Shown piece after piece: positions 11,175 through 21,000 of a stretch of DNA of 64,000 bases. Where the stretch lies: the NCBI RefSeq assembly GCF_001550135.1, contig NZ_LRUE01000014.1, positions 367,149-431,148 of the forward strand, read 5' to 3'. The translations under genes were made by a program, and so were the position numbers. How positions within the stretch are numbered: the stretch's first letter is position 1; each line of letters begins with the position of its first letter. Under the pieces are notes generated by a model. The model did not search any database. It was not told the origin of the DNA and worked only from the letters and a program-made list of their open reading frames with translations. This DNA is from Pseudoalteromonas shioyasakiensis. GTDB taxonomy: Bacteria; Pseudomonadota; Gammaproteobacteria; Enterobacterales; Alteromonadaceae.

Positions 11175-11639
11175 TTAGGCTTTTTGTAAAAGGGTTTCTG
11201 TTTCTATCGCGATCTCTTTCATTTTTATCGCATAGTTTTCGATTTTCTTTTCTTCGTCAGTTACGGCTGTATATGAAGGGACTTCGATTGGGTAGCCTGC
11301 TTCATCCATCGCTATAAAACTAATAACGCAATGGTTGGTTTCAACTAGGTTTTGTGTTTTTGGGTCGCCACAGCGTACTTGAATAAAGATTTGCATGCTT
11401 GTTTTACCTGTATGGGCAATACTGGCTTTAACTTCGACTATTTGGCCAACCAAAATAGGGCGCTGAAACTTTACACCCGCAACAGAAACAGTTACGCAGT
11501 AATGACCGCTCCAACCTGCAGCACAGGCGTAACCAGCTTGGTCAATCCACTTCATTACCACACCACCATGAACTTTACCGCCAAAATTGACATCAGTAGG
11601 TTCAGCTAAAAAACGAAAGGTTACACTTGAAGACGGCAT
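11175..11639 (-). CDS. Acyl-CoA thioesterase, hotdog fold (YciA/BFIT-like)
   Basis: 154 residues with a single hotdog domain. The hallmark helix segment VNFGGKVHGGVVMKWIDQAGYACA is close to that of YciA-type acyl-CoA thioesterases, where the Asp and nearby residues form the active site. The C-terminal tail is charged and helical. It hydrolyses acyl-CoA to free acid and CoA, with chain preference unknown. It lies next to the ETF-quinone oxidoreductase gene on the same strand, which suits an acyl-CoA catabolism context. Confidence 0.85.
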   Translation of the reverse strand: MPSSSVTFRFLAEPTDVNFGGKVHGGVVMKWIDQAGYACAAGWSGHYCVTVSVAGVKFQRPILVGQIVEVKASIAHTGKTSMQIFIQVRCGDPKTQNLVETNHCVISFIAMDEAGYPIEVPSYTAVTDEEKKIENYAIKMKEIAIETETLLQKA

Positions 11640-11683
11640 ACTTTACTCACTTTTATAAAACACGACATTTTCAGCATAGCCTA

Positions 11684-11708
11684 AAAAAGGGGCCGAAGCC
11701 CCTGCAAT
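11684..11708 (-). terminator. Possible terminator after ETF-quinone oxidoreductase gene
   Basis: GGGGC/GCCCC stem around a CGAA loop at about 11689-11702, with an A-rich run on the downstream side in minus-strand sense. Confidence 0.6.
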
Positions 11709-11742
11709 TTAGGATAAATTTTAATTAAATGAGTAACGTGCG

Positions 11743-13389
11743 TTACATATTAGGGTAGTTTGGCCCGCCAGCACCTTCAGGTGTTACCCAAGTAATGTTT
11801 TGACTGGGGTCTTTTATGTCGCAGGTTTTACAGTGCACACAGTTTTGTGAGTTGATCACAAACTCTTTTTCACCTTCAACCTCTTGTACTTCGTAAACAC
11901 CTGCAGGGCAGTAGCGTTGTGCTGGTTCATCGAATTTATGTAAATTCACCTTAATTGGAATCGAGTTATCTTTTAGCTTTAAATGGCATGGCTGTGATTC
12001 TTCATGATTGGTATTTGATAAAAACACCGATGATAATTTATCGAAGCTTAGCTTGCCGTCTGCTTTCGGGTAATCGATTTTTTCGGCCTGATCAGCTGCA
12101 ACTAATGTGGCATGATCTGGCATGTTGTCTTCAAAATTAAACGGTAAGCTGCCACCAAATAGGTTTTGATCTAGGGTGTTATAAGCACCACCTAAGAACT
12201 TACCCAGTTTGTGCATAACAGGGCCAAAGTTACGTGATTGATAGAGCTCTTTGTACGCCCAGCTTTGTTCAAAAGCTGATTTATATTCAGCTAAATCGGC
12301 ATTTTCTTTACCGTCGCTAAGAGCTGCTACTATCACATCAGCAGCAACCATTCCTGATTTCATGGCTGTATGATTACCTTTGATCTTAGCAAAGTTCAAT
12401 GTGCCCGCATCACAACCTACAAGTAAACCACCCGGGAAGTGCATTTTTGGTAATGAACGCAGGCCACCTTTGGCAATGGCTCTTGCACCATAGGCTATAC
12501 GTTCTCCGCCTTCTAAAACATCTTTAAAGACAGGGTGATGTTTCATGCGTTGGAATTCATCAAACGGGCTTAAATGTGGATTTGAATAGTTAAGGTCTAC
12601 AATTAAGCCCACCACAACTTGGTTGTTATCGCTATGATACATAAATGCACCACCACTGGTATCACCGGTTAACGGCCAGCCTGTACCATGAACTACTGTG
12701 CCTTCTTTGTGTTTACTCGGGTCGATTTGCCAAATTTCTTTGAAACCTAAACCGTAATGCTGTGGTGATGCATCTTTATCAAGGGCAAAGTGTTTGATTA
12801 GCTCTTTACCTAAATGACCGCGGCAGCCCTCAGCAAATACTGTGTATTTAGCTCTAAGCTCCATACCCGGCATGTAACCATCTTTTTCGTTGCCGTCTTT
12901 ATCAAGGCCCATATCGCCAGTGATAATGCCTTTCACTGTTTCGTCTTCAATAATCAAAGAGTGAGCACTAAAACCAGGGAATATTTCTACCCCTAAGTTT
13001 TCCGCTTGCTCTGCTAAAAAGCGACATACATTACCCATAGAGACAATGTAATTGCCTTCGTTATGGAATGTTTTAGGGCTAGCAAAGTGGGGGATGCTGG
13101 TGGCTTTTTCACTGTTATTGAACCAGTAAATATCATCTTGCGTTACTTTAGTGGTAACTGGTGCGCCTAATGACTGCCAATCAGGTAATAATTCATCCAG
13201 CGCTTTGGTTTCGAAAACCGCACCCGATAAAATGTGTGCGCCCACCTCAGAGCCTTTTTCTACCACACAGATCATTAATTCTTGTTGTTTTTCTTGTGCT
13301 TGTTGAGCCAATCTAATCGCAGTTGATAAACCTGCTGGGCCTGCGCCTACGATGACTACATCAAATTCCATGGTTTCGCGTTCGACCAT
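11743..13389 (-). CDS. Electron transfer flavoprotein-ubiquinone oxidoreductase
   Basis: 548 residues, the family length. The N-terminal FAD-binding motif is VVIVGAGPAGLSTAIRLA. A central region carries MGNVCRFLAEQAE and a GCDAGTLNFAKIKG motif. The C-terminal 4Fe-4S cluster domain has Cys residues in CPAGVYE and NCVHCKTCDIKDP, ending GAGGPNYPNM. The enzyme passes electrons from reduced ETF to ubiquinone at the inner membrane during fatty-acid and amino-acid oxidation. It is divergent from etfBA across a shared regulatory region with two near-identical palindromes. An upstream in-frame Met (MVERETMEF) gives a six-residue choice of start. Confidence 0.96.
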   Translation of the reverse strand: MVERETMEFDVVIVGAGPAGLSTAIRLAQQAQEKQQELMICVVEKGSEVGAHILSGAVFETKALDELLPDWQSLGAPVTTKVTQDDIYWFNNSEKATSIPHFASPKTFHNEGNYIVSMGNVCRFLAEQAENLGVEIFPGFSAHSLIIEDETVKGIITGDMGLDKDGNEKDGYMPGMELRAKYTVFAEGCRGHLGKELIKHFALDKDASPQHYGLGFKEIWQIDPSKHKEGTVVHGTGWPLTGDTSGGAFMYHSDNNQVVVGLIVDLNYSNPHLSPFDEFQRMKHHPVFKDVLEGGERIAYGARAIAKGGLRSLPKMHFPGGLLVGCDAGTLNFAKIKGNHTAMKSGMVAADVIVAALSDGKENADLAEYKSAFEQSWAYKELYQSRNFGPVMHKLGKFLGGAYNTLDQNLFGGSLPFNFEDNMPDHATLVAADQAEKIDYPKADGKLSFDKLSSVFLSNTNHEESQPCHLKLKDNSIPIKVNLHKFDEPAQRYCPAGVYEVQEVEGEKEFVINSQNCVHCKTCDIKDPSQNITWVTPEGAGGPNYPNM

Positions 13390-13486
13390 ATAAACCTCTT
13401 CTCGGTGACGGACCTGCTGTAAAGAACCTTATTTCATACTTGCAAATGAAACGTTACAGGCTGTGAATACTTTAAGGTTATTTTAG

Positions 13487-13553
13487 GTTGACGTTTACGT
13501 CAACAGGAAGTAGTCTGAATTCATAAAATAAATAAGTTGACGTTTAGGTCAAC
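13487..13553. promoter_or_regulatory. Two-copy palindromic operator in the etf divergent promoter region
   Basis: Two 18-bp sites, GTTGACGTTTACGTCAAC at 13487-13504 (perfect except its 2-bp centre) and GTTGACGTTTAGGTCAAC at 13536-13553, lie 49 bp apart between the divergent ETF-QO and etfBA genes. TTGACG inside the first site can act as a -35 with TAGTCT 17 bases on. The site is of the kind bound by acyl-CoA/branched-chain catabolism regulators in this order (LiuR, MerR family), but the exact regulator is inference. Confidence 0.65.
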
Positions 13554-13582
13554 TTTGAGAACACACAATTGATGGAGTCACG

Positions 13583-14332
13583 ATGAAAGTCCTCGTTCCA
13601 ATTAAAAGAGTAATTGACTACAACGTCAAAGCACGCGTTAAAGCCGATAAAACGGATGTTGATCTAGCTAATGTAAAAATGGCGATGAACCCGTTTTGTG
13701 AAATTGCAATTGAAGAAGCTATTCGTTTAAAAGAAGCAGGGACGGCCACTGAGGTTGTTGCTGTGACTATTGGTAATAAATCATCTCAAGAGCAATTACG
13801 CACGGCTTTAGCACTCGGTGCTGATAAAGCCATTCATATTGAAACAGAAGAAAAGCTTGAATCTTTACATGTTGCTAAATTACTTAGCAAGATTGTAGAG
13901 CAAGAATCACCTGAGCTAGTTATTTTAGGTAAGCAATCGATTGACTCTGACAACAATCAAACCGGTCAAATGCTTGCAGCTTTAACGGGTCGTGGTCAAG
14001 GTACCTTTGCATCTAAAGTCGATGTTCAAGCAGGTACGGTTAATGTAACGCGTGAAGTAGATGGTGGCTTACAAACAGTTGCTCTTAAACTACCTGCTAT
14101 CGTAACCACAGACTTACGTTTAAATGAGCCACGCTACGCTTCATTGCCAAACATTATGAAGGCAAAACGTAAACCACTTGAAGTAATTGCTGCTGACAGC
14201 CTAGGTGTAGACCTTGCGCCTCGCGTGCAGCTGGTAGAAGTAAATGAGCCAGAAAAACGCAGTGGCGGCATCATCGTAGAAGATGTAGCAACATTGGTAG
14301 AAAAGTTAAAAACAGAAGCGAAGGTGATCTAA
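13583..14332 (+). CDS. etfB: Electron transfer flavoprotein subunit beta
   Basis: 249 residues, family length. It starts [20 protein letters not shown] and has the conserved [24 protein letters not shown] segment, the ETF beta signature. It forms the heterodimer with EtfA that carries FAD and AMP and accepts electrons from acyl-CoA dehydrogenases. Its stop is immediately followed by the etfA start, with no gap. A GGAGTC ribosome-binding site precedes the ATG. Control is probably by the repeated palindromes upstream. Confidence 0.96.
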   Translation: MKVLVPIKRVIDYNVKARVKADKTDVDLANVKMAMNPFCEIAIEEAIRLKEAGTATEVVAVTIGNKSSQEQLRTALALGADKAIHIETEEKLESLHVAKLLSKIVEQESPELVILGKQSIDSDNNQTGQMLAALTGRGQGTFASKVDVQAGTVNVTREVDGGLQTVALKLPAIVTTDLRLNEPRYASLPNIMKAKRKPLEVIAADSLGVDLAPRVQLVEVNEPEKRSGGIIVEDVATLVEKLKTEAKVI

Positions 14333-15259
14333 ATGAAAACATTAGTGATAGCCGAACACGATAAAGGTGTTCTAAAGCCTGAAACCAATAAAACGATTAC
14401 TGCTGCTGTTAAACTAGGCTTTGATGTAGATTTACTACTTGCAGGCGAAAACTTATCAGCAATGAGTGAACAAGCAGCATCAATTGCAGGTGTTAGTAAC
14501 GTACTTATTGCCGATGATGCAGCTTATGCTAATCAACTTGCAGAAAACCTAGCTGATCTAGTTTTATCTTTAGCTGATAACTATTCACACATTGTCGCAA
14601 GCGCAACAACAACGGGTAAAAACTTTATGCCGCGTGTTGCTGCACTTTTAGATGTAGCGCAAATCTCTGAAATCATCGACGTTATTGATGCAGATACCTT
14701 TAAGCGTCCTATTTATGCAGGTAATGCAATTGCGACAGTTAAATCATTGGATAGCAAAAAGGTTATTACTGTTCGTGCAAGTAGCTTTGATATTGCACAA
14801 GAGCAAGCACCAGTAGCTGTAACTAGTGTTACAGGAAAAGGTTCTGTTGGTCTGAGTGAGTTTGTATCAGAAGAACAAACTGAGTCTGAGCGTCCAGAGC
14901 TTACTGCAGCACCTGTGGTTATTTCAGGTGGTCGTGGTATGCAAAATGGTGAAAACTTTGCGTTATTAAATGGTATTGCCGACAAACTAGGCGCAGCCAT
15001 TGGTGCTTCACGTGCTGCTGTTGATGCGGGCTTTGTACCAAACGATATGCAAGTAGGTCAAACAGGTAAAATTGTTGCCCCAGATTTATATATTGCTGTG
15101 GGTATTAGTGGTGCGATTCAACACTTAGCGGGTATGAAAGACTCTAAAGTGATTGTTGCTATCAATAAAGACCCTGATGCGCCAATTTTCCAAGTTGCTG
15201 ACTATGGTTTAGTTGCCGATTTATTTGATGTGTTACCAGAGCTAGAAAGCGCTCTGTAA
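14333..15259 (+). CDS. etfA: Electron transfer flavoprotein subunit alpha
   Basis: 308 residues. The C-terminal FAD domain shows SGGRGMQNGENF, GASRAAVDAGFVPNDMQVGQTGK, and AVGISGAIQHLAGMKDSKVIVAINKDPDAPIF, the standard ETF alpha flavin-binding motifs. It abuts etfB and completes the operon before a strong terminator. It works with the ETF-QO encoded on the other strand to feed beta-oxidation electrons into the quinone pool. Confidence 0.96.
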   Translation: MKTLVIAEHDKGVLKPETNKTITAAVKLGFDVDLLLAGENLSAMSEQAASIAGVSNVLIADDAAYANQLAENLADLVLSLADNYSHIVASATTTGKNFMPRVAALLDVAQISEIIDVIDADTFKRPIYAGNAIATVKSLDSKKVITVRASSFDIAQEQAPVAVTSVTGKGSVGLSEFVSEEQTESERPELTAAPVVISGGRGMQNGENFALLNGIADKLGAAIGASRAAVDAGFVPNDMQVGQTGKIVAPDLYIAVGISGAIQHLAGMKDSKVIVAINKDPDAPIFQVADYGLVADLFDVLPELESAL

Positions 15260-15280
15260 TTCATAACGATTCTGGTTGTT

Positions 15281-15318
15281 AAAAGCTGTTCACCTTTTTA
15301 GGTGCGCAGCTTTTTTTC
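15281..15318 (+). terminator. Terminator of etfBA
   Basis: Two-part stem AAAAGCTG-CACC / AGGTG-CAGCTTTTTTT, 20 bases after the etfA stop, with a T-run. Confidence 0.85.
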
Positions 15319-15324
15319 GTTTAA

Positions 15325-16254
15325 CTATTTTACCGGAAGGTAACCAAACTCAAGCATTTTCTGTTGTATCTTGTTTGATTTAACAATCACAGCGAGCTTG
15401 TCGCCAATCTTTTTTGAGCGGGGTGATTGTGTGTTTACTATTAGCACAAGTGGTCTAACAAAGGCATAGTCGCCACTTTGAATTGATTCAACAGAAGGGC
15501 TTACACCGTCGATCTCAAGTAACGTTACTCGATTAATACGTCTGTCATTTTCTAATTTACTAATAGCGCCATATGAATCATAGGCAATGGCATTTGGAAT
15601 ACGCTGGACTATACCCAGCGCTTGATTGAACTGATCATAAAGCTCTACTTTTTGTTTAGAAAATAAACCTCTATTACCCGCCATTTTTAGGCGTATGTAA
15701 TTACTGCCTGGCTCTTGTATATAATCTAAGTTTAAATATTCCAAAAACACATCAAAACTACCATGACTAGTGCCTTTACTAAAAAGCAGGATCTCATCAT
15801 TTTTTGCGCTTAGCTCGGGAGTATAAGGAGAAACCTCAGACCACGCCTTTAGTTTTCCTTGGTAGATATCCCTCAGCTCTTTAGTGGTAAGTTCAGTGAT
15901 GTTTAAGTTTTTATTTACAAAAAATGCGATTGCATCTTGGGCTATGATTATTTGCCGCAAAAAGGGCCAGCGTTGTTGCTCTTCTTTTGTTAAATATCGA
16001 GAGCTGGTGCCAATATCAATTACATTATCGGCAATGGCTTTAATCCCTTTGTCACTGCCCATTGGCCTAATTTGTATACTATTTCCAAATTCTTGGCTTA
16101 AGTCGTCTTTTATATCGACTAATAATTCTGTCACTGTGGTTGAGCCAGCAATAAAAATAGGCTTCGAATAAATATTTTCTTCAATTGCATACGCACTATG
16201 TGCAGAAATAAGAGTTGTAGATAGCAAAAGGGCTTTAATAGAGCGAAATAGCAT
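15325..16254 (-). CDS. PstS-like periplasmic phosphate-binding protein
   Basis: 309 residues with a signal peptide (cleavage near SAYA). The PstS-type fold is shown by IAGSTTVTELL near the mature N-terminus, MGSDKGIKAI, IDIGTSSRYLTKEE, DAIAFFVNKNLNITELT, and FSKGTSHGSFDVFLEYL, where the SxGT/GTS loops bind the anion. No pst permease genes are adjacent, so this is an orphan binding protein that may serve sensing or a distant transporter. It converges on etfA and ends just after its terminator. Confidence 0.78.
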   Translation of the reverse strand: MLFRSIKALLLSTTLISAHSAYAIEENIYSKPIFIAGSTTVTELLVDIKDDLSQEFGNSIQIRPMGSDKGIKAIADNVIDIGTSSRYLTKEEQQRWPFLRQIIIAQDAIAFFVNKNLNITELTTKELRDIYQGKLKAWSEVSPYTPELSAKNDEILLFSKGTSHGSFDVFLEYLNLDYIQEPGSNYIRLKMAGNRGLFSKQKVELYDQFNQALGIVQRIPNAIAYDSYGAISKLENDRRINRVTLLEIDGVSPSVESIQSGDYAFVRPLVLIVNTQSPRSKKIGDKLAVIVKSNKIQQKMLEFGYLPVK

Positions 16255-16361
16255 ATAGACACAAACTCCTAAATAGTTAGCTTCCTATCAATATAGGCAA
16301 TGTGTCTGGCTTTGCTAATTCTTTAGGCTGTAAACTTTAAAATATTTAATGATTTACACAC

Positions 16362-16388
16362 AAAAAAGCCGCTCGAAAGCGGCTTTTA
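16362..16388 (-). terminator. Terminator of asnS
   Basis: AAAAAAGCCGCT / AGCGGCTTTT stem around CGAA, just after the asnS stop in minus-strand sense. Confidence 0.85.
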
Positions 16389-16407
16389 AATTATGTGGCG
16401 TTACTTA

Positions 16408-17805
16408 TTAGTAAGTCGCGCTGCCTTTTGTACGAGGGAAGGCGATAACGTCACGTACGTTACCCATACCTGTTACATATGCAACTAAACGCTCAAAACC
16501 TAGACCAAAACCTGAGTGCGGTACAGTACCGTATTTACGTAGGTCGCGGTACCAGCTGTAATCTTCTTTGTTTAAGCCCATTTCTTCTAGACGCTTATCT
16601 AATACATCTAGACGCTCTTCACGTTGAGAACCACCGATGATTTCACCAATACCTGGTGCAACTACGTCCATCGCTGCCACTGTTTTGCCGTCTTCGTTTT
16701 GACGCATGTAGAAGGCTTTAATATCACGCGGGTAGTTTTTAATAACTACTGGCGCATTAAAGTGCTCTTCAGCAAGGTAACGTTCGTGCTCAGACTGTAA
16801 ATCTACACCCCATTCAACAGGGTATTCGAATTTCTTACCACACGCTTTTAAGATTTCGATAGCATCTGTGTAATCAACTTGTGCGAAATCTTTAGTAACG
16901 AACTCTTCTAAACGAGAGATAGCTGTTTTCTCAACACGTTGTGCAAAGAATTCCATATCATCACGACGTTCAGTTAATACTGCATTGAAAACATATTTCA
17001 GCATGTCTTCAGCAAGTTTTGCGATATCTTCTAAATCTGCGAATGCAACTTCAGGTTCAACCATCCAAAACTCGGCTAAGTGACGAGATGTGTTTGAGTT
17101 CTCAGCACGGAAAGTTGGGCCAAAGGTATAGATTTTTGACATTGCTGAGGCATATGTCTCACCATTTAATTGACCAGATACTGTTAAGAATGCTTCTTTA
17201 CCGAAGAAATCTTCACTGTAATCGATGTCGCCTTTATCTGTGCGTGGTAAGTTTTGCATATCTAAAGTAGATACACGGAACATTTCACCGGCACCTTCAC
17301 AGTCACTTGCAGTGATGATCGGTGTGCTGATCCAGTAGTAACCTTGCTCGTGATAAAAACGGTGAATCGCTTGTGCTAAACAGTTACGTACACGGGTTAC
17401 CGCGCCCATGATGTTAGTACGAGGGCGAAGGTGTGCGTGCTCACGTAAATATTCAATGCTGTGACGTTTCGCAGACATAGGGTAGGTGTCTGGGTTCTCA
17501 ACCCAACCTAATACTTCTACAGAGTTAGCTTGAATTTCGAAAGACTGACCTTGACCTGCAGAAGGCACAAGAACACCTGTTACAGATACAGAACAACCTG
17601 CAGTTAAACGTGTTACTTCATCATAATTATTGAGTGAATTAGGTACTACCGCTTGAATAGGATCAAAACACGAACCGTCATGAACGGCTAAAAATGAAAT
17701 TCCTGCTTTTGAATCGCGGCGTGTACGGATCCAGCCTTTTACTGTTACTTGGCTGTCTACCGCAACCTTGCCTTTTAATAGCTCTGAAATCGCTAAATGG
17801 CTCAT
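16408..17805 (-). CDS. asnS: Asparaginyl-tRNA synthetase
   Basis: 465 residues. An N-terminal OB-fold anticodon domain has [20 protein letters not shown]. The class II core has motif 2 in the [25 protein letters not shown] region and motif 3 [15 protein letters not shown]. The ATG at 17805 is chosen because GGAG lies five bases upstream and the product ([18 protein letters not shown]) lines up with the E. coli N-terminus. A GTG two codons earlier would be too close to that site. It charges tRNA-Asn. Confidence 0.96.
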   Translation of the reverse strand: MSHLAISELLKGKVAVDSQVTVKGWIRTRRDSKAGISFLAVHDGSCFDPIQAVVPNSLNNYDEVTRLTAGCSVSVTGVLVPSAGQGQSFEIQANSVEVLGWVENPDTYPMSAKRHSIEYLREHAHLRPRTNIMGAVTRVRNCLAQAIHRFYHEQGYYWISTPIITASDCEGAGEMFRVSTLDMQNLPRTDKGDIDYSEDFFGKEAFLTVSGQLNGETYASAMSKIYTFGPTFRAENSNTSRHLAEFWMVEPEVAFADLEDIAKLAEDMLKYVFNAVLTERRDDMEFFAQRVEKTAISRLEEFVTKDFAQVDYTDAIEILKACGKKFEYPVEWGVDLQSEHERYLAEEHFNAPVVIKNYPRDIKAFYMRQNEDGKTVAAMDVVAPGIGEIIGGSQREERLDVLDKRLEEMGLNKEDYSWYRDLRKYGTVPHSGFGLGFERLVAYVTGMGNVRDVIAFPRTKGSATY

Positions 17806-18076
17806 CTTCACTCCAATGATATAAGTTGCCTAATATAATAATGCTGTGCATTGCACTTGAATCGACTATCTTACCCTCGTAAATCAAATAAAAAAACTAT
17901 TGAGGCGTACTCTTTAGTAGTTTTTCTTCAATTGAGTAAAATAGCAGCAATATTTTGCGTAAAATTTGCGTTTATTTAAATTCTCGCTGCGCTAATTGGT
18001 TATTTTGTGGCATTATTAACAATTCCCAACAGGATAACTGTCCTTTAGTCTTTAATTAAATTGTATAACAGGTGCT

Positions 18077-18511
18077 ATGAAACAAGTTTTTATTCTTCGC
18101 GGCTTACCAGGCTCAGGTAAATCATATTACGCACAAAGCCTTGCTGATGAGTTGGTAGCTGGTAATGAAAGTGATTATGTCGTGTGCGCAACAGATGATT
18201 ATTTTTACAATAGCGAAGGTGTGTATCAATTTGATAAGTACAAGTTATCTGAGTATCACAATCTAAACCTTGCACGCTTTATTAATGCCTTAGCAGAAGA
18301 AATTCCGTTAGTAATTGTTGATAACACTAATATTAAAAAGTGGGAATTTATCGCCTATGCACAAGCGGCTACCGCACTGGGTTATCAAGTAAAAGAAGTG
18401 ATCGTTGGTGAAATTAAAGATAAATCATTGCAGCATCTTTACGCCAAGCGCTGTGAACATAAAGTACCGCTTCGAATGATCAGTAAAATGGCTTATATGT
18501 TTGAATGGTAA
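18077..18511 (+). CDS. P-loop ATPase/kinase of the AAA_33 (polynucleotide kinase-like) type
   Basis: 144 residues. Walker A GLPGSGKSYYA lies near the N-terminus, then ATDDYFYNSEGVYQFDKYKLSEYHNLN and VDNTNIKKWE. These match the small N4BP2/PNK-like kinase family (a phosphate-transfer fold with a DxD-like TDDYF motif). It has no partner domain and no antitoxin-like neighbour, so a toxin role is not suggested. The substrate is unknown. It is a single gene with its own terminator. Confidence 0.75.
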   Translation: MKQVFILRGLPGSGKSYYAQSLADELVAGNESDYVVCATDDYFYNSEGVYQFDKYKLSEYHNLNLARFINALAEEIPLVIVDNTNIKKWEFIAYAQAATALGYQVKEVIVGEIKDKSLQHLYAKRCEHKVPLRMISKMAYMFEW

Positions 18512-18521
18512 AGTTTAAAGG

Positions 18522-18547
18522 AAAAGGAAGCATTAGCTTCCTTTTTT
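18522..18547 (+). terminator. Terminator after the AAA_33 kinase gene
   Basis: AAAAGGAAG / CTTCCTTTTTT stem with a CATTAG loop. It lies between convergent genes and may serve bioA as well. Confidence 0.8.
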
Positions 18548-18561
18548 AATTGCCTGGTTTA

Positions 18562-19854
18562 TCAATACGCCTGTTGTTCAATGGCTGCATAAATAGCATT
18601 GCATAACTTAGTTAAGCTTTGTTCGTCGCTTATGTAAGGCGGCATCAAATAAATTAATTTACCAAATGGGCGTATCCACACACCTTGCTCTATAAAAAAG
18701 CGTTGAATTTTTGCTACATCAACAGCTTGATTAAGCTCAACAACTCCAATTGCCCCCAATGTTCGCACATCAACGACAGCATCAAGCGTCTTACACTTAG
18801 TAAGCTGGGTTGTTAATACATCATTTATATGTTCAATTTGTTCTTGCCATGGTTGCTCTAATAGTAAATCAATACTCGCGCAGGCTGTGGCACATGCAAG
18901 TGGGTTCCCCATAAATGTTGGGCCATGCATTAATACGCCGGCTTCACCTTCACTAATGCCAATAGCTACTTTGCTGGTGGTTAATGTCGCTGAGAGCGTC
19001 ATCATGCCGCCCGTTAATGCTTTGCCAATACATAAAATATCTGGCTCTATGTTGGCGTGTTCAACAGCAAACAAGGTGCCGGTGCGACCAAAGCCTGTAG
19101 CGATTTCGTCACAAATAAGTAAAACATCATACTTATCACACAGAATGCGTAAGTGTTTTAAGTAATCAGGGTGGTAAAAATTCATGCCCCCAGCATTTTG
19201 TACTATGGGTTCAATGATAAATGCAGCAACATCTTGGTGGTGAGCTGCAAAGTAGCTTTCAAGCGTATCAGCTTCTGCAGGGCTAAACTCGCCATTAAAT
19301 TTAGCACTCGGCGCAGGTACAAAAACATGTTCAGGTAAAAACCCTGAGTACATGCTGTGCATTGAATTAACCGGATCGCAAACGCTCATGGCTGCAAAGG
19401 TATCGCCGTGGTAGCCCTTAAGCGGTGTCATTAGTTTTTGTTTGCCGGTATAACCTTGGCTAAGCCAGTATTGAAGAGCCATTTTTATTGCTACTTCAAC
19501 ACTCACAGATCCACTGTCGGCTAAGAACACCTTATCGAGTGACTCAGGTGTCATACTGACTAGCTTTTTACACAGCTCAACAGCAGGCTCATGAGTTAAA
19601 CCACCAAACATGACATGGCTCATTTTACTAACCTGTGTAGTGATTGCCTCATTTAAAACAGGGTGGCAGTAACCATGAATCGCACTCCACCAAGAGGCCA
19701 TACCATCTATTAGGCTTTCGCCTGTTTCTAAGAAAATACGATTTGCATTGGCATGACTGACTGGGTAAACGGGAAGGGGCTGAGTCATAGAAGTATAAGG
19801 GTGCCAAATATGCTCACGATCAAAATCTAAATCTATTGGTTGTTTATTAATCAT
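18562..19854 (-). CDS. bioA: Adenosylmethionine-8-amino-7-oxononanoate aminotransferase
   Basis: 430 residues, class III PLP aminotransferase. The N-terminus reads [21 protein letters not shown], the hallmark of Bio[18 protein letters not shown] and the PLP lysine in [12 protein letters not shown] are present, along with [12 protein letters not shown]. It makes 7,8-diaminopelargonate using SAM as amino donor. It is divergent from bioBFCD across a 98-bp promoter region with a BirA-type operator. Confidence 0.97.
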   Translation of the reverse strand: MINKQPIDLDFDREHIWHPYTSMTQPLPVYPVSHANANRIFLETGESLIDGMASWWSAIHGYCHPVLNEAITTQVSKMSHVMFGGLTHEPAVELCKKLVSMTPESLDKVFLADSGSVSVEVAIKMALQYWLSQGYTGKQKLMTPLKGYHGDTFAAMSVCDPVNSMHSMYSGFLPEHVFVPAPSAKFNGEFSPAEADTLESYFAAHHQDVAAFIIEPIVQNAGGMNFYHPDYLKHLRILCDKYDVLLICDEIATGFGRTGTLFAVEHANIEPDILCIGKALTGGMMTLSATLTTSKVAIGISEGEAGVLMHGPTFMGNPLACATACASIDLLLEQPWQEQIEHINDVLTTQLTKCKTLDAVVDVRTLGAIGVVELNQAVDVAKIQRFFIEQGVWIRPFGKLIYLMPPYISDEQSLTKLCNAIYAAIEQQAY

Positions 19855-19888
19855 ATGTAAACTTTATATCGCTTCAGTTCGTTGACAA
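19855..19888. promoter_or_regulatory. BirA-type biotin operator
   Basis: Half-sites ATGTAAACT (19855-19863) and CGTTGACAA (19880-19888) are separated by 16 bp. This matches the known BirA layout TTGTAAACC-N16-GGTTTACAA with three mismatches. It begins directly beside the bioA start codon and overlaps the bioB -35, so binding would repress both directions. Confidence 0.75.
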
Positions 19889-19909
19889 TGTTACGTCAAG
19901 TCGTAGACT
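19882..19909 (+). promoter_or_regulatory. bioBFCD promoter
   Basis: -35 TTGACA at 19882-19887, 16-bp spacer, -10 TAGACT at 19904-19909. The -35 lies inside the BirA-like half-site. Confidence 0.6.
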
Positions 19910-19952
19910 AAGCCAATCAAACCGTCCCAATAATTTAAAAAAAGAGACTATT

Positions 19953-20993
19953 ATGGAGCACGCAGTTGTCCGTCACGATTGGACTCACCAAGAAGTAAAA
20001 GCATTATTCGAAATGCCGTTCAATGATTTGTTATTTAAAGCGGCCAGTGTGCATCGTGAAAACTTCAATCCAAATGAAGTACAAATTTCTACTTTGTTAT
20101 CGATTAAAACCGGTGCTTGCCCAGAAGATTGCAAATATTGTCCTCAGTCAGGTCATTATAAAACAGACTTAGACCGTGAACGCCTTATGGAAGTAGAAAA
20201 AGTGGTTGAGCAAGCGCGTGTTGCCAAAGAAAAAGGCGCAACCCGTTTTTGTATGGGTGCTGCGTGGTCTGATCCGAAAGAACGTGACATGCCTTATATT
20301 TCAAAAATGGTAAAAGAGGTTAAAGAGCTAGGCCTTGAAACCTGTATGACCCTTGGCATGCTAGATAACGAAAAAGCCCATGCATTAAAAGACGCGGGCC
20401 TTGATTATTACAACCATAACTTAGATACATCACCTGAGTATTACCAGCAGATCATTACAACCCGTACTTACCAAGACCGTTTAAACACTATCGATAACGT
20501 GCGTGATGCCGGCATGAAAGTATGCTCTGGCGGTATTGTAGGTATGGGCGAGCAGGCTGCTGACCGTTTTGGTTTATTAATGCAATTAGCTAATTTGCCG
20601 CAGCAGCCAGAGAGTGTGCCAATTAATATGTTGGTTAAGGTTAAAGGCACGCCACTTGAAGATGTCGAAGACTTAGACCACTTTGAGTTTATTCGTACCA
20701 TTGCTGTTGCACGTATAATGATGCCGAAAAGCTATGTTCGTTTATCAGCTGGTCGTACGGCGATGAATGAACAAATGCAATCTATGTGTTTCTTTGCTGG
20801 TGCTAATTCAATTTTCTACGGTGATAAACTACTGACTACAGAAAACCCTGAAGCAGACGCTGACATGATGCTGATTAAAAAATTAGGTATGAACCCAGAA
20901 ACCCGTGAAGATTATTCTGATGAAGCGGTTGCAGCATCACTTTCATCAAAAGTTGCTGATAAAGCAACATCAGAACTATTTTACGAAGCGTAA
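19953..20993 (+). CDS. bioB: Biotin synthase
   Basis: 346 residues, radical SAM. The CxxxCxxC cluster motif is in [16 protein letters not shown], followed by [31 protein letters not shown] and RLSAGR, the motifs that position SAM, dethiobiotin and the 2Fe-2S cluster. It inserts sulfur into dethiobiotin. First gene of bioBFCD, with bioF seven bases after the stop. Confidence 0.98.
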   Translation: MEHAVVRHDWTHQEVKALFEMPFNDLLFKAASVHRENFNPNEVQISTLLSIKTGACPEDCKYCPQSGHYKTDLDRERLMEVEKVVEQARVAKEKGATRFCMGAAWSDPKERDMPYISKMVKEVKELGLETCMTLGMLDNEKAHALKDAGLDYYNHNLDTSPEYYQQIITTRTYQDRLNTIDNVRDAGMKVCSGGIVGMGEQAADRFGLLMQLANLPQQPESVPINMLVKVKGTPLEDVEDLDHFEFIRTIAVARIMMPKSYVRLSAGRTAMNEQMQSMCFFAGANSIFYGDKLLTTENPEADADMMLIKKLGMNPETREDYSDEAVAASLSSKVADKATSELFYEA

Positions 20994-21000
20994 TATTTAA

